A program made the position numbers and the translations under genes. The notes beneath the pieces were generated by a model. It was not told the origin of the DNA and did no database searches. It saw only the letters and a list, made by a program, of their open reading frames with translations. Shown here piece by piece: positions 27,386 to 37,510 of a stretch of 64,000 bases of DNA. Location: assembly GCF_010731675.1 (NCBI RefSeq), contig NZ_AP022584.1, forward strand, positions 1,488,001 to 1,552,000. The letters are read 5' to 3'. The DNA is from Mycobacterium marseillense. Lineage in GTDB: Bacteria > Actinomycetota > Actinomycetes > Mycobacteriales > Mycobacteriaceae. How positions within the stretch are numbered: the first letter of the stretch is position 1; every line of letters begins with the position of its first letter.

Positions 27386-28320
27386 CGGGCACCGCGGTCT
27401 CCGATCCCGTCCGCTCCCCCACCCTGCGCCAATGCTGCGGCGCCGCAGCCGGACTCGTGCGCGGCATGGTGCGCCCGAAGCGGCCCGACGACCGGTTCCT
27501 CGGCAGCGTCGTGGACGCCGGGCTGCCGAACGCCGGCCGCACCGTGACGGTGCGGGCGCTGCGCCAGGTGCCGCGCCCGGTGCCGACGGCCGCCATCGTC
27601 GAGGGCACGTTCACGCCGGCGCGCATCGAGAATTCGCTCACGTCGTTCCTCATCGCCCACCCGCAGGCCACGTTCATCGTCGATCCGGCGGTGTGCGTCG
27701 ACGCCGAGCACCGCGCGATCGCCCAGCTACCCGCCGTGTTGCGGGTCGCGGTGCGCCCGCCGGCCAGCACGCTTCCCACCATCACCGCGCTGGCCGAGCT
27801 GCCCGACGCGCCGGCGCTGGATTTCGCCTTGCCGACGCACGCGCACTGGGACCACGTCTCGGGGCTGCTGGATTTGCCGGACCTTCCCGTGTATCTGCAC
27901 CGCCGCGAACACAATTGGATCGGTTCCGGCCCCATCGCACCCGTCGGCGGGGTGCGCGATTCGCTGCGCGGGCGACCGGTCAGCGAATACGAGCTCGACG
28001 GGCCGCCGGTGCTGACGTTCACCGCGAGCCACGACCTCTTCGGCGACCGTTCGGTGCTCCTGGTGGATCTCGCCGGCCACACTCCGGGCAGCGTCGGGGT
28101 GCTCGCGCACACCCGGCACGGATGGATCCTGATCGCCGGCGACGCCGCCTGGCACCGGTTGCAGATCGACAAGGTGCGGCAAAAGTCAAGCTACCCAGGC
28201 AATCTGGTGGACGAGGATCGCGAGGAGGCCTTCAAGACGCTGCAGCGCCTGCACCTGGCGCGCCACGCGGTCACGATCATCCCGACCCACGACCACCAGG
28301 CGGCGCTGGCGTTGGGGTGA
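27382..28320 (+). CDS. Metallo-beta-lactamase-fold hydrolase
   Basis: A 312-residue protein with the MBL zinc motif THAHWDHVSGL (HxHxDH), a downstream LAGHTPGSVGVL supplying the next metal His, the bridging Asp in LIAGDAAWH, and a final His in IIPTHDHQ. The fold includes hydrolases for lactones, thioesters, phosphodiesters and lactams; nothing specifies the substrate. GTG 27382 is used because it overlaps the preceding stop. The open frame from 27346 would start inside the PPOX gene. Together with the PPOX protein, the MerR regulator and the VOC protein it may form a small stress or detoxification module. It is convergent with dnaE1. Confidence 0.85.
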   Translation: MTGTAVSDPVRSPTLRQCCGAAAGLVRGMVRPKRPDDRFLGSVVDAGLPNAGRTVTVRALRQVPRPVPTAAIVEGTFTPARIENSLTSFLIAHPQATFIVDPAVCVDAEHRAIAQLPAVLRVAVRPPASTLPTITALAELPDAPALDFALPTHAHWDHVSGLLDLPDLPVYLHRREHNWIGSGPIAPVGGVRDSLRGRPVSEYELDGPPVLTFTASHDLFGDRSVLLVDLAGHTPGSVGVLAHTRHGWILIAGDAAWHRLQIDKVRQKSSYPGNLVDEDREEAFKTLQRLHLARHAVTIIPTHDHQAALALG

Positions 28321-28328
28321 GCGCGCGC

Positions 28329-28388
28329 CACGAGTGTGCGGCCAGCCGCGCCGCCGGACACGAGTGTGCGGCCAGCCGCGCCGCCGGC
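28329..28388. repeat. Two tandem 30-bp units between convergent genes
   Basis: The unit CACGAGTGTGCGGCCAGCCG, continuing CGCCGCCGGA, occurs at 28329 and 28359 (30-base period). It fills the 87-base gap between the convergent MBL gene and dnaE1. The following CGCCGGCGG...GGCCGGCG segment could fold into a hairpin and help terminate transcription from either side. Confidence 0.8.
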
Positions 28389-28407
28389 GGTTGGCCGGCG
28401 AGCGCCG

Positions 28408-31400
28408 CTAGCCGCCCAGGCAGCCCGGGCCGAGCAGCTCCTTGAGGTCCCCCATCAACGCGGGCGACGGCGTCACCCGAAGCGACGCATCGAGTTCCAG
28501 CGTGGTGATCCGGTCACCACTGATCAGGCGCAGATGCACCTGCGAAGTCCCCGGATGCCGGGCCAGCACCTGCTTGAGCGCGCTGACCTTGTCGATGGTG
28601 CACTGCCGCGTGGGCAGGCTGACGGCGATCGGACGATTCACCTGGGCGGTCGAAAAGTCCGGCACCACAAGCTCGTTGGCGATCAGGCTGATCCGGTCGT
28701 CGCGGATGGCCACCTTGGCGTTGATCAGCACGACGGTGTCGTCGGCGATGTCGGCGCCATAGCTGGAATACGCGTGCGGGAAGAACATCACCTCGATACC
28801 ACCGGTGAGGTCCTCCAATTGCGCTGACGCCCAGGGCATCCCGTTCTTGTTGACCCGCCGGTTGACCGACGCGAGGATGCCGCCCACCCGCACCTGGGTC
28901 TCGTTGGCCACGTCGCCGTCGAGGATGGCCGGGATCTGGGTGTCCACCTGCGCGGCCAGCAGGTGCGCCACCCCGTTGAGCGGATGCCCGGACACGTAGA
29001 GGCCCAGCATCTCCCGCTCGAGCGCGAGTTTGTGCTTGTCCTCCCACTCGTCGTCGGGCACCTTGATGGTGAACACCGACTCGGTGCACCCGTCGTCGCC
29101 GCCGAACAGGTCGAACTGGCCGATCGCCTCGGCCTTCTTGGTGCCCAGCACCGAATCGACCGCGTCGGTGTGCACCAGGAACAGGCCCTTGCGGGCGTGA
29201 CCGAGCGAATCGAAGGCACCCGCCTTGATCAGCGACTCGGTGACCTTCTTGTTGCAGGCCGCGATGTCGATCTTGTTCAGGTAGTCCGAGAAGTCGGTGA
29301 ACTTGCCCTTGCCGTTGCGGGTCCCGATCAGCGAACCCACCACGTTGGCGCCGACATTGCGCACCGCGCCCAGCCCGAAGCGGATGTCCGTTCCGACCGA
29401 GGCGAAGTTCACCAGCGACTCGTTGACGTCGGGCGGCAACACCGTGATGCCCAGCTTGCGGCAGTCGGCCAGGTAGACGGCGGCCTTGTCCTTGTCGTCA
29501 CCCACCGAGGTCAGCAGCCCGGCCATGTACTCGGCCGGATAGTTGGCCTTCAGGTAGGCGGTCCAGTACGAGACCAGGCCGTAGCCGGCCGCATGCGACT
29601 TGTTGAACGCATACCCCGCGAACGGAAGGATGGTGTCCCACAACGCCTTCACCGCTTTTTCGGAGAAGCCGTTGGCGGTCATGCCCTCGTAGAAGCCCTT
29701 GTACTCGGCCTCGAGCACCTCGAGCTTCTTCTTGCCCATGGCCTTGCGCAGCGCATCGGCCTTACCCATCGTGTAGGAGGCGACCTTCTGGGCGATGAAC
29801 ATGATCTGCTCTTGGTAGACGATCAGGCCGTGCGTCTCGGCCAGGATGTCGCGCAGCGGCTCCTCGAGCTCCGGGTGAATGGGCTTGACCGCCTGACGAC
29901 CGTTCTTGCGGTCGGCATAGTCGTTGTGGGCATTCATGCCCATCGGCCCGGGCCGGTACAGCGCCAGCACCGCGACGATGTCGTTGAACTCGGTGGGCTG
30001 CATGCGTCGCAGCAGATCGCGCATCGGCCCGCCGTCCAGCTGGAACACGCCCAGGGTGTCGCCGCGGCCCAGCAGCTCATAGGTGGGCTTGTCGTCCAGC
30101 GGGACGGATTCCAGGTCGAGGTCAATTCCCCTGTTGGCCTTGATGTTATCCAGGGCGTCACCGATGATCGTCAGGTTGCGCAGGCCCAGGAAGTCCATCT
30201 TCAGCAGGCCGATGGCCTCACACGACGGGTAGTCCCAGCCGGTGATGATGGCCCCGTCCTGAGGCCGCTTCCACAGCGGAATGGCTTCGGTGAGCGGCTC
30301 GCTGCTCATGATCACCGCGCACGCGTGCACACCGGCGTTGCGGATCAGGCCTTCCAGTCCGCGGGCGGTCTGGTAGATGGTGCGGACGTCGGGGTCGGTT
30401 TCGATCAGGCCGCGGACCTCGGCGGCCTCCTTGTACCGCTCGTGGGCGGGATCGGTGATCCCCGACAACGGAATGTCCTTGGCCATGATCGGCGGCGGCA
30501 GCGCCTTGGTGATCCGGTCCGCGATCGCGAACCCGGGCTGACCGTAGTGGATCCGCGCCGAGTCCTTCAGGGCCGCTTTGGTTTTGATGGTGCCGAAGGT
30601 GATGACCTGCGCGACGCGGTCGGAGCCCCACTTGTCGGCGGCGTAGCGCACCATCTCGCCGCGACGGCGGTCGTCGAAGTCGATGTCGATATCGGGCGCC
30701 GACGGACGTTCCGGGTTGAGGAACCGCTCGAACAGCAGTCCGTGTGGAATCGGGTCGATGTTGGTGATGCCCAGGGCGTAGGCCACCAGCGAGCCGGCCG
30801 CCGAACCACGTCCCGGCCCGACCCGGATGTCGATGGACTTCGCGTGGTTGATCAGGTCGGCGACGATCAGGAAGTAGGCCGGGAATCCCTTGTCGCAGAT
30901 GACCTTGATCTCGTACTCGGCCCGGTCGATGTAGTCCTGCCCGGCCCCGGACGGGAAGCGCCGCTGCAGACCCGCCATCACCTCGTGATGCAGCCAGCTC
31001 GCCTGGTCGTGGCCCTCGGGGACCGGGAAGATCGGCATCCGGTCGCGCGGCGCCCAGACCTCGTCGTAGGGCTGCACCCGCTCGGCGATCAACAAGGTGG
31101 AGTCGCAGGCGCCGGGGACCTCGTCGTCCCAGATCCGGCGCATGTCGGCGGCCGACTTGAGGTAGTAGCCGTCGCCGTCGAACTTGAACCGGTTGGGGTC
31201 CGAGAGCGTCTTGCCGGTCTGCACGCACAACAGCGCCTCGTGGTTGTGCGCGGCGTCGCGGGTGACGTAGTGGCAGTCGTTGGTGGCCAGCGGCGGAATG
31301 CCCAGCTTGCGGCCGATCTCGAGCAGCCCCTCGCGGACTCGCTGCTCGATGGACAACCCGTGGTCCATCAGCTCGAGGAAGTAGTTGTCGGCGCCGAAGA

Positions 31401-31974
31401 TCTCGCGCCACTTGGCCGCCGACTCCAGCGCCTCGCGGTCGTGACCCAGCCGCAGGCGGGTCTGCACCTCCCCCGAGGGGCAGCCGGTGGTCGCGATGAT
31501 GCCCTCGGCGTTTTCGGCGATGATCTCGGCGTCCATGCGCGACCACTTGCCCAGCTGGCCCTCGAACGACGCCAGCGAGGACAGCTTGAACAGGTTGCGC
31601 AGGCCGGTGGCGTTCTCGGCCACCATCGTCATGTGCGTGTAGGAGCCGCTGCCCGAGACGTCGTCGGACTTCTGGCCGGGGTCGCCCCACAGGATCCGTC
31701 GGGTGTCGAAGCGCGACGCCGGCGCGATGTAGGCCTCGACGCCGATGATCGGCTTGATCCCCGCCTTGGTCGCCGCGTTGTAGAACTCGCTGGCGCCGAA
31801 CATGTTTCCGTGGTCGGTCATCCCGACCGCGGGCATTCCCAGCCGGTCCACCTCGGCCAGCATCGGCGCGATCTTCGCGGCACCGTCCAACATCGAGTAC
31901 TCGGTGTGGTTATGCAGGTGCACGAACGACGACTCGCGACGAACGCCCGCGTGAGGAGGAATCGAACCGGTCAT
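28408..31974 (-). CDS. dnaE1: DNA polymerase III alpha subunit (replicative)
   Basis: A 1188-residue replicative polymerase, essentially full length against Rv1547 (1184 aa). The N-terminal PHP domain ([26 protein letters not shown]) carries the metal-ligand residues that give proofreading in mycobacteria. The polymerase palm shows PDIDIDFDD, with the catalytic aspartates, and a preceding [18 protein letters not shown]. Further downstream, [23 protein letters not shown] belongs to the fingers, and the C-terminal part contains an OB-fold ([17 protein letters not shown]). It starts at ATG 31974. It is transcribed toward the MBL gene and appears to be monocistronic. Confidence 0.97.
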   Translation of the reverse strand: MTGSIPPHAGVRRESSFVHLHNHTEYSMLDGAAKIAPMLAEVDRLGMPAVGMTDHGNMFGASEFYNAATKAGIKPIIGVEAYIAPASRFDTRRILWGDPGQKSDDVSGSGSYTHMTMVAENATGLRNLFKLSSLASFEGQLGKWSRMDAEIIAENAEGIIATTGCPSGEVQTRLRLGHDREALESAAKWREIFGADNYFLELMDHGLSIEQRVREGLLEIGRKLGIPPLATNDCHYVTRDAAHNHEALLCVQTGKTLSDPNRFKFDGDGYYLKSAADMRRIWDDEVPGACDSTLLIAERVQPYDEVWAPRDRMPIFPVPEGHDQASWLHHEVMAGLQRRFPSGAGQDYIDRAEYEIKVICDKGFPAYFLIVADLINHAKSIDIRVGPGRGSAAGSLVAYALGITNIDPIPHGLLFERFLNPERPSAPDIDIDFDDRRRGEMVRYAADKWGSDRVAQVITFGTIKTKAALKDSARIHYGQPGFAIADRITKALPPPIMAKDIPLSGITDPAHERYKEAAEVRGLIETDPDVRTIYQTARGLEGLIRNAGVHACAVIMSSEPLTEAIPLWKRPQDGAIITGWDYPSCEAIGLLKMDFLGLRNLTIIGDALDNIKANRGIDLDLESVPLDDKPTYELLGRGDTLGVFQLDGGPMRDLLRRMQPTEFNDIVAVLALYRPGPMGMNAHNDYADRKNGRQAVKPIHPELEEPLRDILAETHGLIVYQEQIMFIAQKVASYTMGKADALRKAMGKKKLEVLEAEYKGFYEGMTANGFSEKAVKALWDTILPFAGYAFNKSHAAGYGLVSYWTAYLKANYPAEYMAGLLTSVGDDKDKAAVYLADCRKLGITVLPPDVNESLVNFASVGTDIRFGLGAVRNVGANVVGSLIGTRNGKGKFTDFSDYLNKIDIAACNKKVTESLIKAGAFDSLGHARKGLFLVHTDAVDSVLGTKKAEAIGQFDLFGGDDGCTESVFTIKVPDDEWEDKHKLALEREMLGLYVSGHPLNGVAHLLAAQVDTQIPAILDGDVANETQVRVGGILASVNRRVNKNGMPWASAQLEDLTGGIEVMFFPHAYSSYGADIADDTVVLINAKVAIRDDRISLIANELVVPDFSTAQVNRPIAVSLPTRQCTIDKVSALKQVLARHPGTSQVHLRLISGDRITTLELDASLRVTPSPALMGDLKELLGPGCLGG

Positions 31975-32036
31975 AGGGACGCCAGTCTATGACCGCCGAC
32001 CGACACTAGTTGGGCGTGTCGCCGCGTGTGTTGCGA

Positions 32037-32474
32037 TCAGTCGTCGGCGTACAACTCGACGAAGTTCTTCAACGACTTCTGCACGTCGCCTTTGACGGCG
32101 CGAGCCGCCGCCGCACCCACCGGACCGAACAGCGGGCGCCCGCCCAGCTCCAGGCGCAGGCCCAGCGTCGATCCCTCGCCGGTGGGCCGCACGGTGAGCG
32201 AAACGGCGTATTTGGCGCCGCCCTTGCCCGAGCCCGACATCGCCACCTCATGCGGCGGGTCCCACTTGGTCACCGTCCAGGTCACCCGGTTGCGCAAGCC
32301 CTTGGCCCGGGCCACGCCGACGACCTGGGTGCCTTCGCCCAGCTCGTCGGGCAGCTCGCTGCGCCACCCCTCGTGCATGACCAGCCAGTCGCCCAGGTCC
32401 GACAGATCGGAGACCTGGTCCCACATCCGCTGGGGGCTCATCGGTACGTCGGCGGTCATCTCCACGGCGGCCAT
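32037..32474 (-). CDS. SRPBCC (polyketide cyclase/START-like) protein, Rv1546 homologue
   Basis: A 145-residue protein with the helix-grip fold pattern of SRPBCC family members ([21 protein letters not shown] at the start, [18 protein letters not shown] in the middle, a C-terminal long helix [17 protein letters not shown]). Such proteins bind a hydrophobic ligand in a deep pocket; ligand and role are unknown. It has the same position as Rv1546, upstream of dnaE1 on the same strand, and its start follows a GCGATGGCCGCC-type context without a strong Shine-Dalgarno. Confidence 0.85.
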   Translation of the reverse strand: MAAVEMTADVPMSPQRMWDQVSDLSDLGDWLVMHEGWRSELPDELGEGTQVVGVARAKGLRNRVTWTVTKWDPPHEVAMSGSGKGGAKYAVSLTVRPTGEGSTLGLRLELGGRPLFGPVGAAAARAVKGDVQKSLKNFVELYADD

Positions 32475-32589
32475 CGACTGAGCTTAGCCCGCCGTCACAT
32501 CCGTCACTCGAGTCGCGGCGCCTGCCACATGTCCTCGAGACTGCATCCACGCACACCCGTCTCGGCGTGTTGCGGACGTGGGTTCAGTG

Positions 32590-32622
32590 TCGCGGTCTCG
32601 CACGTCGATGCGAGACCCGCGA
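32590..32622 (-). terminator. Hairpin downstream of the SDR gene pair
   Basis: GGTCTCGCA (32594-32602) and TGCGAGACC (32609-32617) form a perfect nine-base stem with a six-base loop; the stem can be lengthened on both sides by CGC/GCG with one bulge. It lies 13-45 bases after the SDR stop at 32635 and upstream of the SRPBCC start. No U tract follows on the minus strand, which is normal for mycobacterial terminators. Confidence 0.55.
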
Positions 32623-32634
32623 CCCCTCGACCCC

Positions 32635-33438
32635 TCAGCGCTTGGGCCCGCCGCGGAATCGGTTGCCGATCCGGATGCCCGGCAACAGCAGGCTGCGCGG
32701 CGCGAACCGGCCACCCGTGCTGACCACCTTGGGCACCACGCCGGGCACCACCGTGCGCCGGCCCGACAGCATGCCGCCGATCGCCGCCTCGGCCACGTCG
32801 CGCGGCGAGACCTGCGCGAGCGGAATGCTGAATCGCTCGGCGTTGGCGATCTCCGCCCACTCGGTCGGCACCGGCCCCGGGCACAGGCAGGTCACCGACA
32901 CCCCGGTGTCGTGCAGCTCCTCGTGGACGGCCTCGGAAAACGTCTGCACGAAGGCCTTGGTGGCCGAATAGACGGCCATGTAGGGAACCGGCTGGAAACC
33001 CGCGATCGAGGCGATGTTCATCACCGCGCCGGCACCGCGTTCGACCATGCCGGGCAGGGCCGCGTGGGTGAGCTCCATCAAGACCAGCGCGTTGAGGGTG
33101 ACCTCTTCGCTCTCGCGTTCCACCGGCAACTCGTGGAAGACCCCGCTGGTGCCGAAGCCGGCGCTGTTGCACAGCCCGGCGATCGGCTCGGCGCGCAGCC
33201 GGTTCGCCAGCTTGGCGCGCGCCTGCTCGTCGCCCAGATCCAGCGGCAGCACCTCGACGGCGACCGAATACTCCTGGCCGACCTCGTTGGCCAGCTCGTC
33301 GAGGCGCTCGCGGCGCCGCGCCACCAGCAGCAGCGGGAAACCGCGGCGCGCCAGCCCGCGAGCCAGTTCGGCGCCGATGCCCGATGAGGCCCCGGTGATG
33401 ACGACGGTGGTATCGATGTCAGGTTTTGGAAGGCTCAT
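32635..33438 (-). CDS. Short-chain dehydrogenase/reductase (ketoacyl-reductase-like), Rv1544 homologue
   Basis: A 267-residue classical SDR: TVVITGASSGIGAELARGLA (NADP-binding Gly motif followed by Arg residues that favour NADPH), NSAGFGTSG, IASIAGFQPVPYMAVYSATKAF, with Ser, Tyr and Lys of the catalytic set in IAS...YSATK, and PGPVPTEW. The substrate is probably an acyl or keto-lipid. A short basic C-terminal tail (GIRIGNRFRGGPKR) may associate with membrane. Its start is three bases after the stop of the upstream SDR, so the two form an operon, as Rv1543-Rv1544 do. Confidence 0.9.
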   Translation of the reverse strand: MSLPKPDIDTTVVITGASSGIGAELARGLARRGFPLLLVARRRERLDELANEVGQEYSVAVEVLPLDLGDEQARAKLANRLRAEPIAGLCNSAGFGTSGVFHELPVERESEEVTLNALVLMELTHAALPGMVERGAGAVMNIASIAGFQPVPYMAVYSATKAFVQTFSEAVHEELHDTGVSVTCLCPGPVPTEWAEIANAERFSIPLAQVSPRDVAEAAIGGMLSGRRTVVPGVVPKVVSTGGRFAPRSLLLPGIRIGNRFRGGPKR

Positions 33439-33441
33439 GTC

Positions 33442-34482
33442 TCACCAATGTATCCCTCGGGTCGCCCGTACAAACGTCTCGCTGCGTCGATCGAATTCCG
33501 TTGTGTCGGTGGTCGATTCACCACCCTTTGCGGCGCTGGAGTCGCTGAACATGGCGAACGCCCGGTTGCGCACCCGGTCCATCACCGCCGGGTTGACCGC
33601 GTCGGCGACGGCGGCGAACTGGCCGAACGGCGAGCTCGCCCGGCGGGGCCGGTGCACGATCGCGTCGGTGATCACGCCGGCCGCCTGGTCGGGCGTCAGC
33701 GCCGGGAACTTGTCGTAGAGCGTGGTCGGGCTGATCATCGGCGTGCGCACCAGCGCCATGTGCACGGTGGTGAACCGGACGTCGTCGTTCACGGTCTCGG
33801 CCTGCAGCGCGTCGCACAGGCTATCCAGCGCGGCCTTGCTCGCGATGTAGGCCCCGAAGCGGGGCGCCCGCGTCTGCACGCCGACCGAGGAGACGTTCAG
33901 CACGTGCCCGTAACCGCGTTCGCGCATCCCGGGGATGAACTTGAGGATCAGCTGGACCGCGCCGAGGTAGTTCAGCTGCATGGTCCGCTGGTAGTCGTGG
34001 ATCCGGTCGTAGGACAGCTCCAGCGAACGGCGAATCGAGCGACCCGCGTTGTTGATCAAAATGTCGACGCCCCCCAGGTCGTCGAGCACCTGGTCGGCCA
34101 TCGTGGCGATGGCGTCCATGTCGGTTAGGTCGCACGGGTAGACGTGGGCGGTCCCGCCGGCACCGCGGATTTCGTCGGCGACCTTCTCGAGATTTTCCCG
34201 GGTGCGGGCGACCAGCGCCACCGTGCCGCCGGATTCGGCGATCTTCTTCGCGGCGGCCTCCCCGATGCCCGACGATCCCCCGGTGATCAGTGCGGTCTTG
34301 CCCCCGACGGCCTCCTCGAGCGTGCGGCCCTGCACCGCGTCGAGCAGGTTCCTCAGATAGAACGGTCGATACCGGCCGGCCGAGTTCGGGGTGTTGACGA
34401 TGTGCGACACCGCGGCCAGCGGCTTTTCCACCAGGTTCCCCAGCGAGTTCTCCACCAAGTTCGTCAAGTCGCCAAGGTTCAT
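33442..34482 (-). CDS. Probable fatty acyl-CoA reductase (SDR), Rv1543 homologue
   Basis: A 346-residue protein with a ~60-residue N-terminal extension (MNLGDLTNLVENSLGNLVEK...) before a classical SDR core: KTALITGGSSGIGEAAAKKI, INNAGRSIRRS, LNVSSVGVQTRAPRFGAYIASKAALD with catalytic Ser, Tyr and Lys. The extension plus SDR resembles the reductase half of mycobacterial fatty acyl-CoA reductases (AcrA1-like), which produce fatty aldehydes or alcohols. The upstream region contains TGACG-TG-CGTCA, a 12-base palindrome at 34508, as a possible operator. It is first in a two-gene operon with the Rv1544 homologue. Confidence 0.88.
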   Translation of the reverse strand: MNLGDLTNLVENSLGNLVEKPLAAVSHIVNTPNSAGRYRPFYLRNLLDAVQGRTLEEAVGGKTALITGGSSGIGEAAAKKIAESGGTVALVARTRENLEKVADEIRGAGGTAHVYPCDLTDMDAIATMADQVLDDLGGVDILINNAGRSIRRSLELSYDRIHDYQRTMQLNYLGAVQLILKFIPGMRERGYGHVLNVSSVGVQTRAPRFGAYIASKAALDSLCDALQAETVNDDVRFTTVHMALVRTPMISPTTLYDKFPALTPDQAAGVITDAIVHRPRRASSPFGQFAAVADAVNPAVMDRVRNRAFAMFSDSSAAKGGESTTDTTEFDRRSETFVRATRGIHW

Positions 34483-34703
34483 CGGCGTTCGCTCCTGGAC
34501 AGTGATGTGACGTGCGTCATACCGCCAACCTAGGTCATCAGCCCCCCGCCCCGATGCAGATTGCGCTCATGTGACCGGGTGCGTTCTCTCACGGTTCGCC
34601 GACAGCATTTGCTATTTGCGGGCAATCGACTTGTTACACAAGGCAATCCGGGCGTGATCGCGCACTAACCGACGGGCAACGCCGGGATGTTCGAATCGGC
34701 TCT

Positions 34704-35111
34704 ATGAAAATTCTGGCGCGCTTCCGCAAGTCCGGACCGGTCAGCATCTATGACCGGATCGGCGGGCACGAGGCGATCGAGGTCGTGGTCGACGACTTCT
34801 ACGTCCGGGTGCTTGCCGACGACGAACTGGCCGGGTTCTTCACCGGCACGAACATGAACCGCCTCAAGGGCAAACAGGTCGAGTTCTTCGCCGCCGCCCT
34901 GGGCGGCCCGGAGCCCTACACCGGCGCACCGATGAAGCAGGTGCACCGGGGTCGCGGGATCACCATGCACCACTTCGGTTTGGTGGCCGGGCATTTGGCC
35001 GAGGCGCTAACCGCCGCCGGGGTGCCTCCCGAGACGGTGACCGAGATCCTCGGTGCGGTCGCGCCGTTGGCCCCCGAGATCGCCACGGGCAACACCAAGG
35101 CGACCGTCTGA
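34704..35111 (+). CDS. glbN: Truncated haemoglobin N (group I), nitric oxide dioxygenase
   Basis: A 135-residue group I truncated globin nearly identical to M. tuberculosis HbN (136 aa). It oxidises nitric oxide to nitrate. Landmarks are the pre-A and A-helix region ([16 protein letters not shown]), TyrB10 in [17 protein letters not shown], the [20 protein letters not shown] segment and the proximal HisF8 in [15 protein letters not shown]. In M. tuberculosis glbN is followed by lprI; here it is followed instead, 44 bases later, by a methyltransferase gene. The 220-base upstream gap, shared with the divergent SDR operon, shows no clear promoter motif. Confidence 0.95.
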   Translation: MKILARFRKSGPVSIYDRIGGHEAIEVVVDDFYVRVLADDELAGFFTGTNMNRLKGKQVEFFAAALGGPEPYTGAPMKQVHRGRGITMHHFGLVAGHLAEALTAAGVPPETVTEILGAVAPLAPEIATGNTKATV

Positions 35112-35155
35112 CCTCAGGCCTGCCATCCGTCGCCGACGGTGCCTAGCATGCTGAC

Positions 35156-35914
35156 ATGCGGCGCACATTTGACGACCTGATCGCGGAGGCGGACGCCGCA
35201 CCGGTCGACGGCTGGGATTTTTCGTGGCTGGACGGCCGGGCGACCGAGGAACGCCCGTCGTGGGGCTACCAGCGCCTGCTGCGGCAGCGGTTGGCGAGCG
35301 TGTCGGCCGCGCTGGACATTCACACCGGCGGCGGGGAGGTGCTGTCCGGCGCAGCCCCGTTCCCGCCCACCATGGTGGCCATCGAGACGTGGCCACCCAA
35401 CGCCGCCCTGGCCACTCAGCGCCTGCATCCGCTGGGCGCGGTGGTCGTCGCGACGCGCGATGAGCCGCCGCTGCCGTTCGCCGACGACGCGTTCGACCTG
35501 GTGACCACGCGCCATCCGATCTCCGTCTGGTGGAGCGAGATCTTTCGGGTGCTCCGCCCGGGCGGCAGCTACTTCGCGCAGCACATCGGTCCCGCCACGA
35601 TGGCCGAGCTGGTCGAGTACTTCATCGGGCCCCAACCGGAGAAATCGACCGAGTTCCATCCCGACGCCGTGCGAGCGCGGGCCGAGGCGGCCGGGCTGCA
35701 GATCGTCGATGTGCGCATGGAGCGGATGCGCGCGGAGTTCTTCGACATCGGCGCCATCGTCTATTTCCTGCGCAAGGTGATCTGGTCGGTGCCCGGCTTT
35801 ACCGTGCAGCGCTACCGCGACCGGCTGGCCGAACTGCACGAGCGCATCGAGTCCGAGGGGCCGTTCGTCACCGATTCCGTGCGGTTGCTGGTCGAGGCCC
35901 GTAAGCCGGGCTGA
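35156..35914 (+). CDS. Class I SAM-dependent methyltransferase
   Basis: A 252-residue protein with a Rossmann methyltransferase pattern: motif I ALDIHTGGGEVLSG (D-x-G-x-G-like), acidic post-I region VAIETWPPN, motif II/III region PLPFADDAFDLVTTRHP and SEIFRVLRPGGSYFAQHIG. The C-terminal part (AAGLQIVDVRMERMRAEFFDI) resembles small-molecule methyltransferases of the UbiE/Methyltransf_11 group. The substrate is unknown. It lies directly downstream of glbN in the same orientation and is convergent with the pseudouridine synthase gene (two-base gap). It occupies the place where M. tuberculosis carries lprI. Confidence 0.82.
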   Translation: MRRTFDDLIAEADAAPVDGWDFSWLDGRATEERPSWGYQRLLRQRLASVSAALDIHTGGGEVLSGAAPFPPTMVAIETWPPNAALATQRLHPLGAVVVATRDEPPLPFADDAFDLVTTRHPISVWWSEIFRVLRPGGSYFAQHIGPATMAELVEYFIGPQPEKSTEFHPDAVRARAEAAGLQIVDVRMERMRAEFFDIGAIVYFLRKVIWSVPGFTVQRYRDRLAELHERIESEGPFVTDSVRLLVEARKPG

Positions 35915-35915
35915 G

Positions 35916-36842
35916 TCAGCCCTCGTCGCGCAGCACGTCCAGCGCGTGCTGCAGGTCGGGCGGATAGGGGCTGACGATCTCCATCCGCCGCCCGTCGGCC
36001 GGGTGGGCGAACGACAGGGAACGGGCGTGCAACCATTGACGTTCCAGCCCAAGCCTTTTCGCGAGCTTGGGGTCGGCGCCGTAGATGAGGTCTCCGCAGC
36101 ACGGGTGGTGCAGCGCGGAGAAGTGCACCCGGATCTGGTGGGTGCGGCCGGTTTCCAGGTGCACGTCGAGCAGGCTGGCGGCGACGAAGGCCTCCACGGT
36201 GTCGTAGTGGGTGAGGCTGTGCCGGCCGTCCTTGGTGACCGCGAACTTCCACTCACCGCCGCGGTGCCGCCCGATCGGCGCGTCGATGGTCCCGCTGGAC
36301 GGATCCGGATGGCCTTGCACCAGCGCGTGGTAGCGCTTGTCGACGGTGCGCTGCTTGAACGCCCGCTTGAGCAGCGTGTAGGCGCGCTCGGAGAGCGCCA
36401 CCACCATCACCCCGGAGGTGCCGACGTCGAGGCGATGCACGATGCCCTGCCGCTCGGGCACGCCGGAAGTGGTGATCCGGTATCCGGCGGCGGCGAGGCC
36501 GCCGAGCACCGTCGGCCCGCTCCAGCCGACCGACGCGTGCGCGGCCACCGCGGCCGGCTTGTCGACCGCGACGATGTCGTCGTCGGAATACAGGATCGTC
36601 ATGCCCTCGATGTCGACCGGCGTGTTCTGCGGCGGCGCCGGCGCCTCGGGCAGGCGCACCTGCAGCCACGCGCCGCCGGTCAGCCGATCGGACTTGCCGG
36701 CCCGCACCCCGTCGAGCTCGACGTCGCCGTCCTCGGCCAGGGCCGCCACCGCGCTGCGCGACAACCCCAGCAGGCGGGCCAGCCCGGCGTCGACGCGCAT
36801 GCCCGCCAGTCCCTCCGGGACCGGCATGGAGCGGTCACTCAC
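35916..36842 (-). CDS. RluA/RluD-family ribosomal RNA pseudouridine synthase, Rv1540 homologue
   Basis: A 308-residue protein, exactly the length of Rv1540. An N-terminal S4 RNA-binding domain ([22 protein letters not shown]) is followed by the catalytic domain with the RluA-family aspartate in [17 protein letters not shown], and [18 protein letters not shown] plus PCCGDLIYG near the C-terminus. It should convert uridine to pseudouridine in 23S rRNA. The frame is open to 36956, but GTG 36842 ([12 protein letters not shown]) aligns with the M. tuberculosis start and overlaps the lspA stop by eight bases. The two are therefore coupled in an lspA-rluD-like operon. Confidence 0.93.
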   Translation of the reverse strand: MSDRSMPVPEGLAGMRVDAGLARLLGLSRSAVAALAEDGDVELDGVRAGKSDRLTGGAWLQVRLPEAPAPPQNTPVDIEGMTILYSDDDIVAVDKPAAVAAHASVGWSGPTVLGGLAAAGYRITTSGVPERQGIVHRLDVGTSGVMVVALSERAYTLLKRAFKQRTVDKRYHALVQGHPDPSSGTIDAPIGRHRGGEWKFAVTKDGRHSLTHYDTVEAFVAASLLDVHLETGRTHQIRVHFSALHHPCCGDLIYGADPKLAKRLGLERQWLHARSLSFAHPADGRRMEIVSPYPPDLQHALDVLRDEG

Positions 36843-37440
36843 CCGCGCTGTCCCCGTCGGCCTTGGAGCGCCGGCCAACTGAGTCGAAGTCGAAGCCGAA
36901 GATCGACAGCACCACCAGCAGGATGGCGCCGCCGACCACCGAGGGGTCGGCGACATTGAACACCGGCCACCAACCGACCGAGAGGAAGTCGACGACGTGG
37001 CCGCGCAGCGGTCCGGGGGCCCGGAAGAAGCGGTCGACCAGGTTGCCCATGGCGCCGCCGAGGATCAACCCCAGGCCGACGGCCCACCAGGGCGACACCA
37101 GCCGCCGGCCCATCCAGAAGATGCCGACCACGACGCCCGTCGCGATCAGGGTCAGCACCCAGGTGTAACCCGTCGCCATCGAGAACGCGGCGCCCGAATT
37201 GCGCACCAAGGTCCAGGTCACCGTGTCGCCGATGATCGGCACCGGCTGCCCGGGCGGCAGCAGCTTGACGGCGAGCACCTTGGTGACGACGTCCAGGGCC
37301 AGGACGATCGCCGCGACCGACAGCAGCAGGCGCAGCCGCCTTGGAGCAGACTCACGCGGCCGCTGCGGGTCGGTCGCCGCGTCCTCAGGCTTGTCGGCCG
37401 AGGTCACCGGCTCGGTCGATCCCGTTGGTTCTTCAGGCAC
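36835..37440 (-). CDS. lspA: Lipoprotein signal peptidase (signal peptidase II)
   Basis: A 201-residue integral membrane aspartyl protease that removes the signal peptide of lipoproteins after Lgt modification. Four membrane segments are visible, with the conserved VRNSGAAFS, the first catalytic Asp in [11 protein letters not shown] and the second in [12 protein letters not shown]. The N-terminal ~45 residues are hydrophilic. The open frame goes to 37545, but GTG 37440 ([11 protein letters not shown]) agrees with the M. tuberculosis start (MPDEPTGS...) and follows a GGGG-rich ribosome-binding region. It is divergent from ansA (70 bases between starts). Confidence 0.94.
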   Translation of the reverse strand: MPEEPTGSTEPVTSADKPEDAATDPQRPRESAPRRLRLLLSVAAIVLALDVVTKVLAVKLLPPGQPVPIIGDTVTWTLVRNSGAAFSMATGYTWVLTLIATGVVVGIFWMGRRLVSPWWAVGLGLILGGAMGNLVDRFFRAPGPLRGHVVDFLSVGWWPVFNVADPSVVGGAILLVVLSIFGFDFDSVGRRSKADGDSAGE

Positions 37441-37510
37441 TACCCCATCATCCCCTACTGCCCCGCGCGGGCGGGCGACGTCCGCGTCGGCGATGCGCAA
37501 TGATTCGAAG

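Noticed and set aside
28963..31992. 1009-codon open frame on the plus strand
   Set aside because: It is the antisense shadow of dnaE1; high third-position GC keeps the opposite frame open. The translation is His/Arg/Gly/Val-rich and shows no domain.
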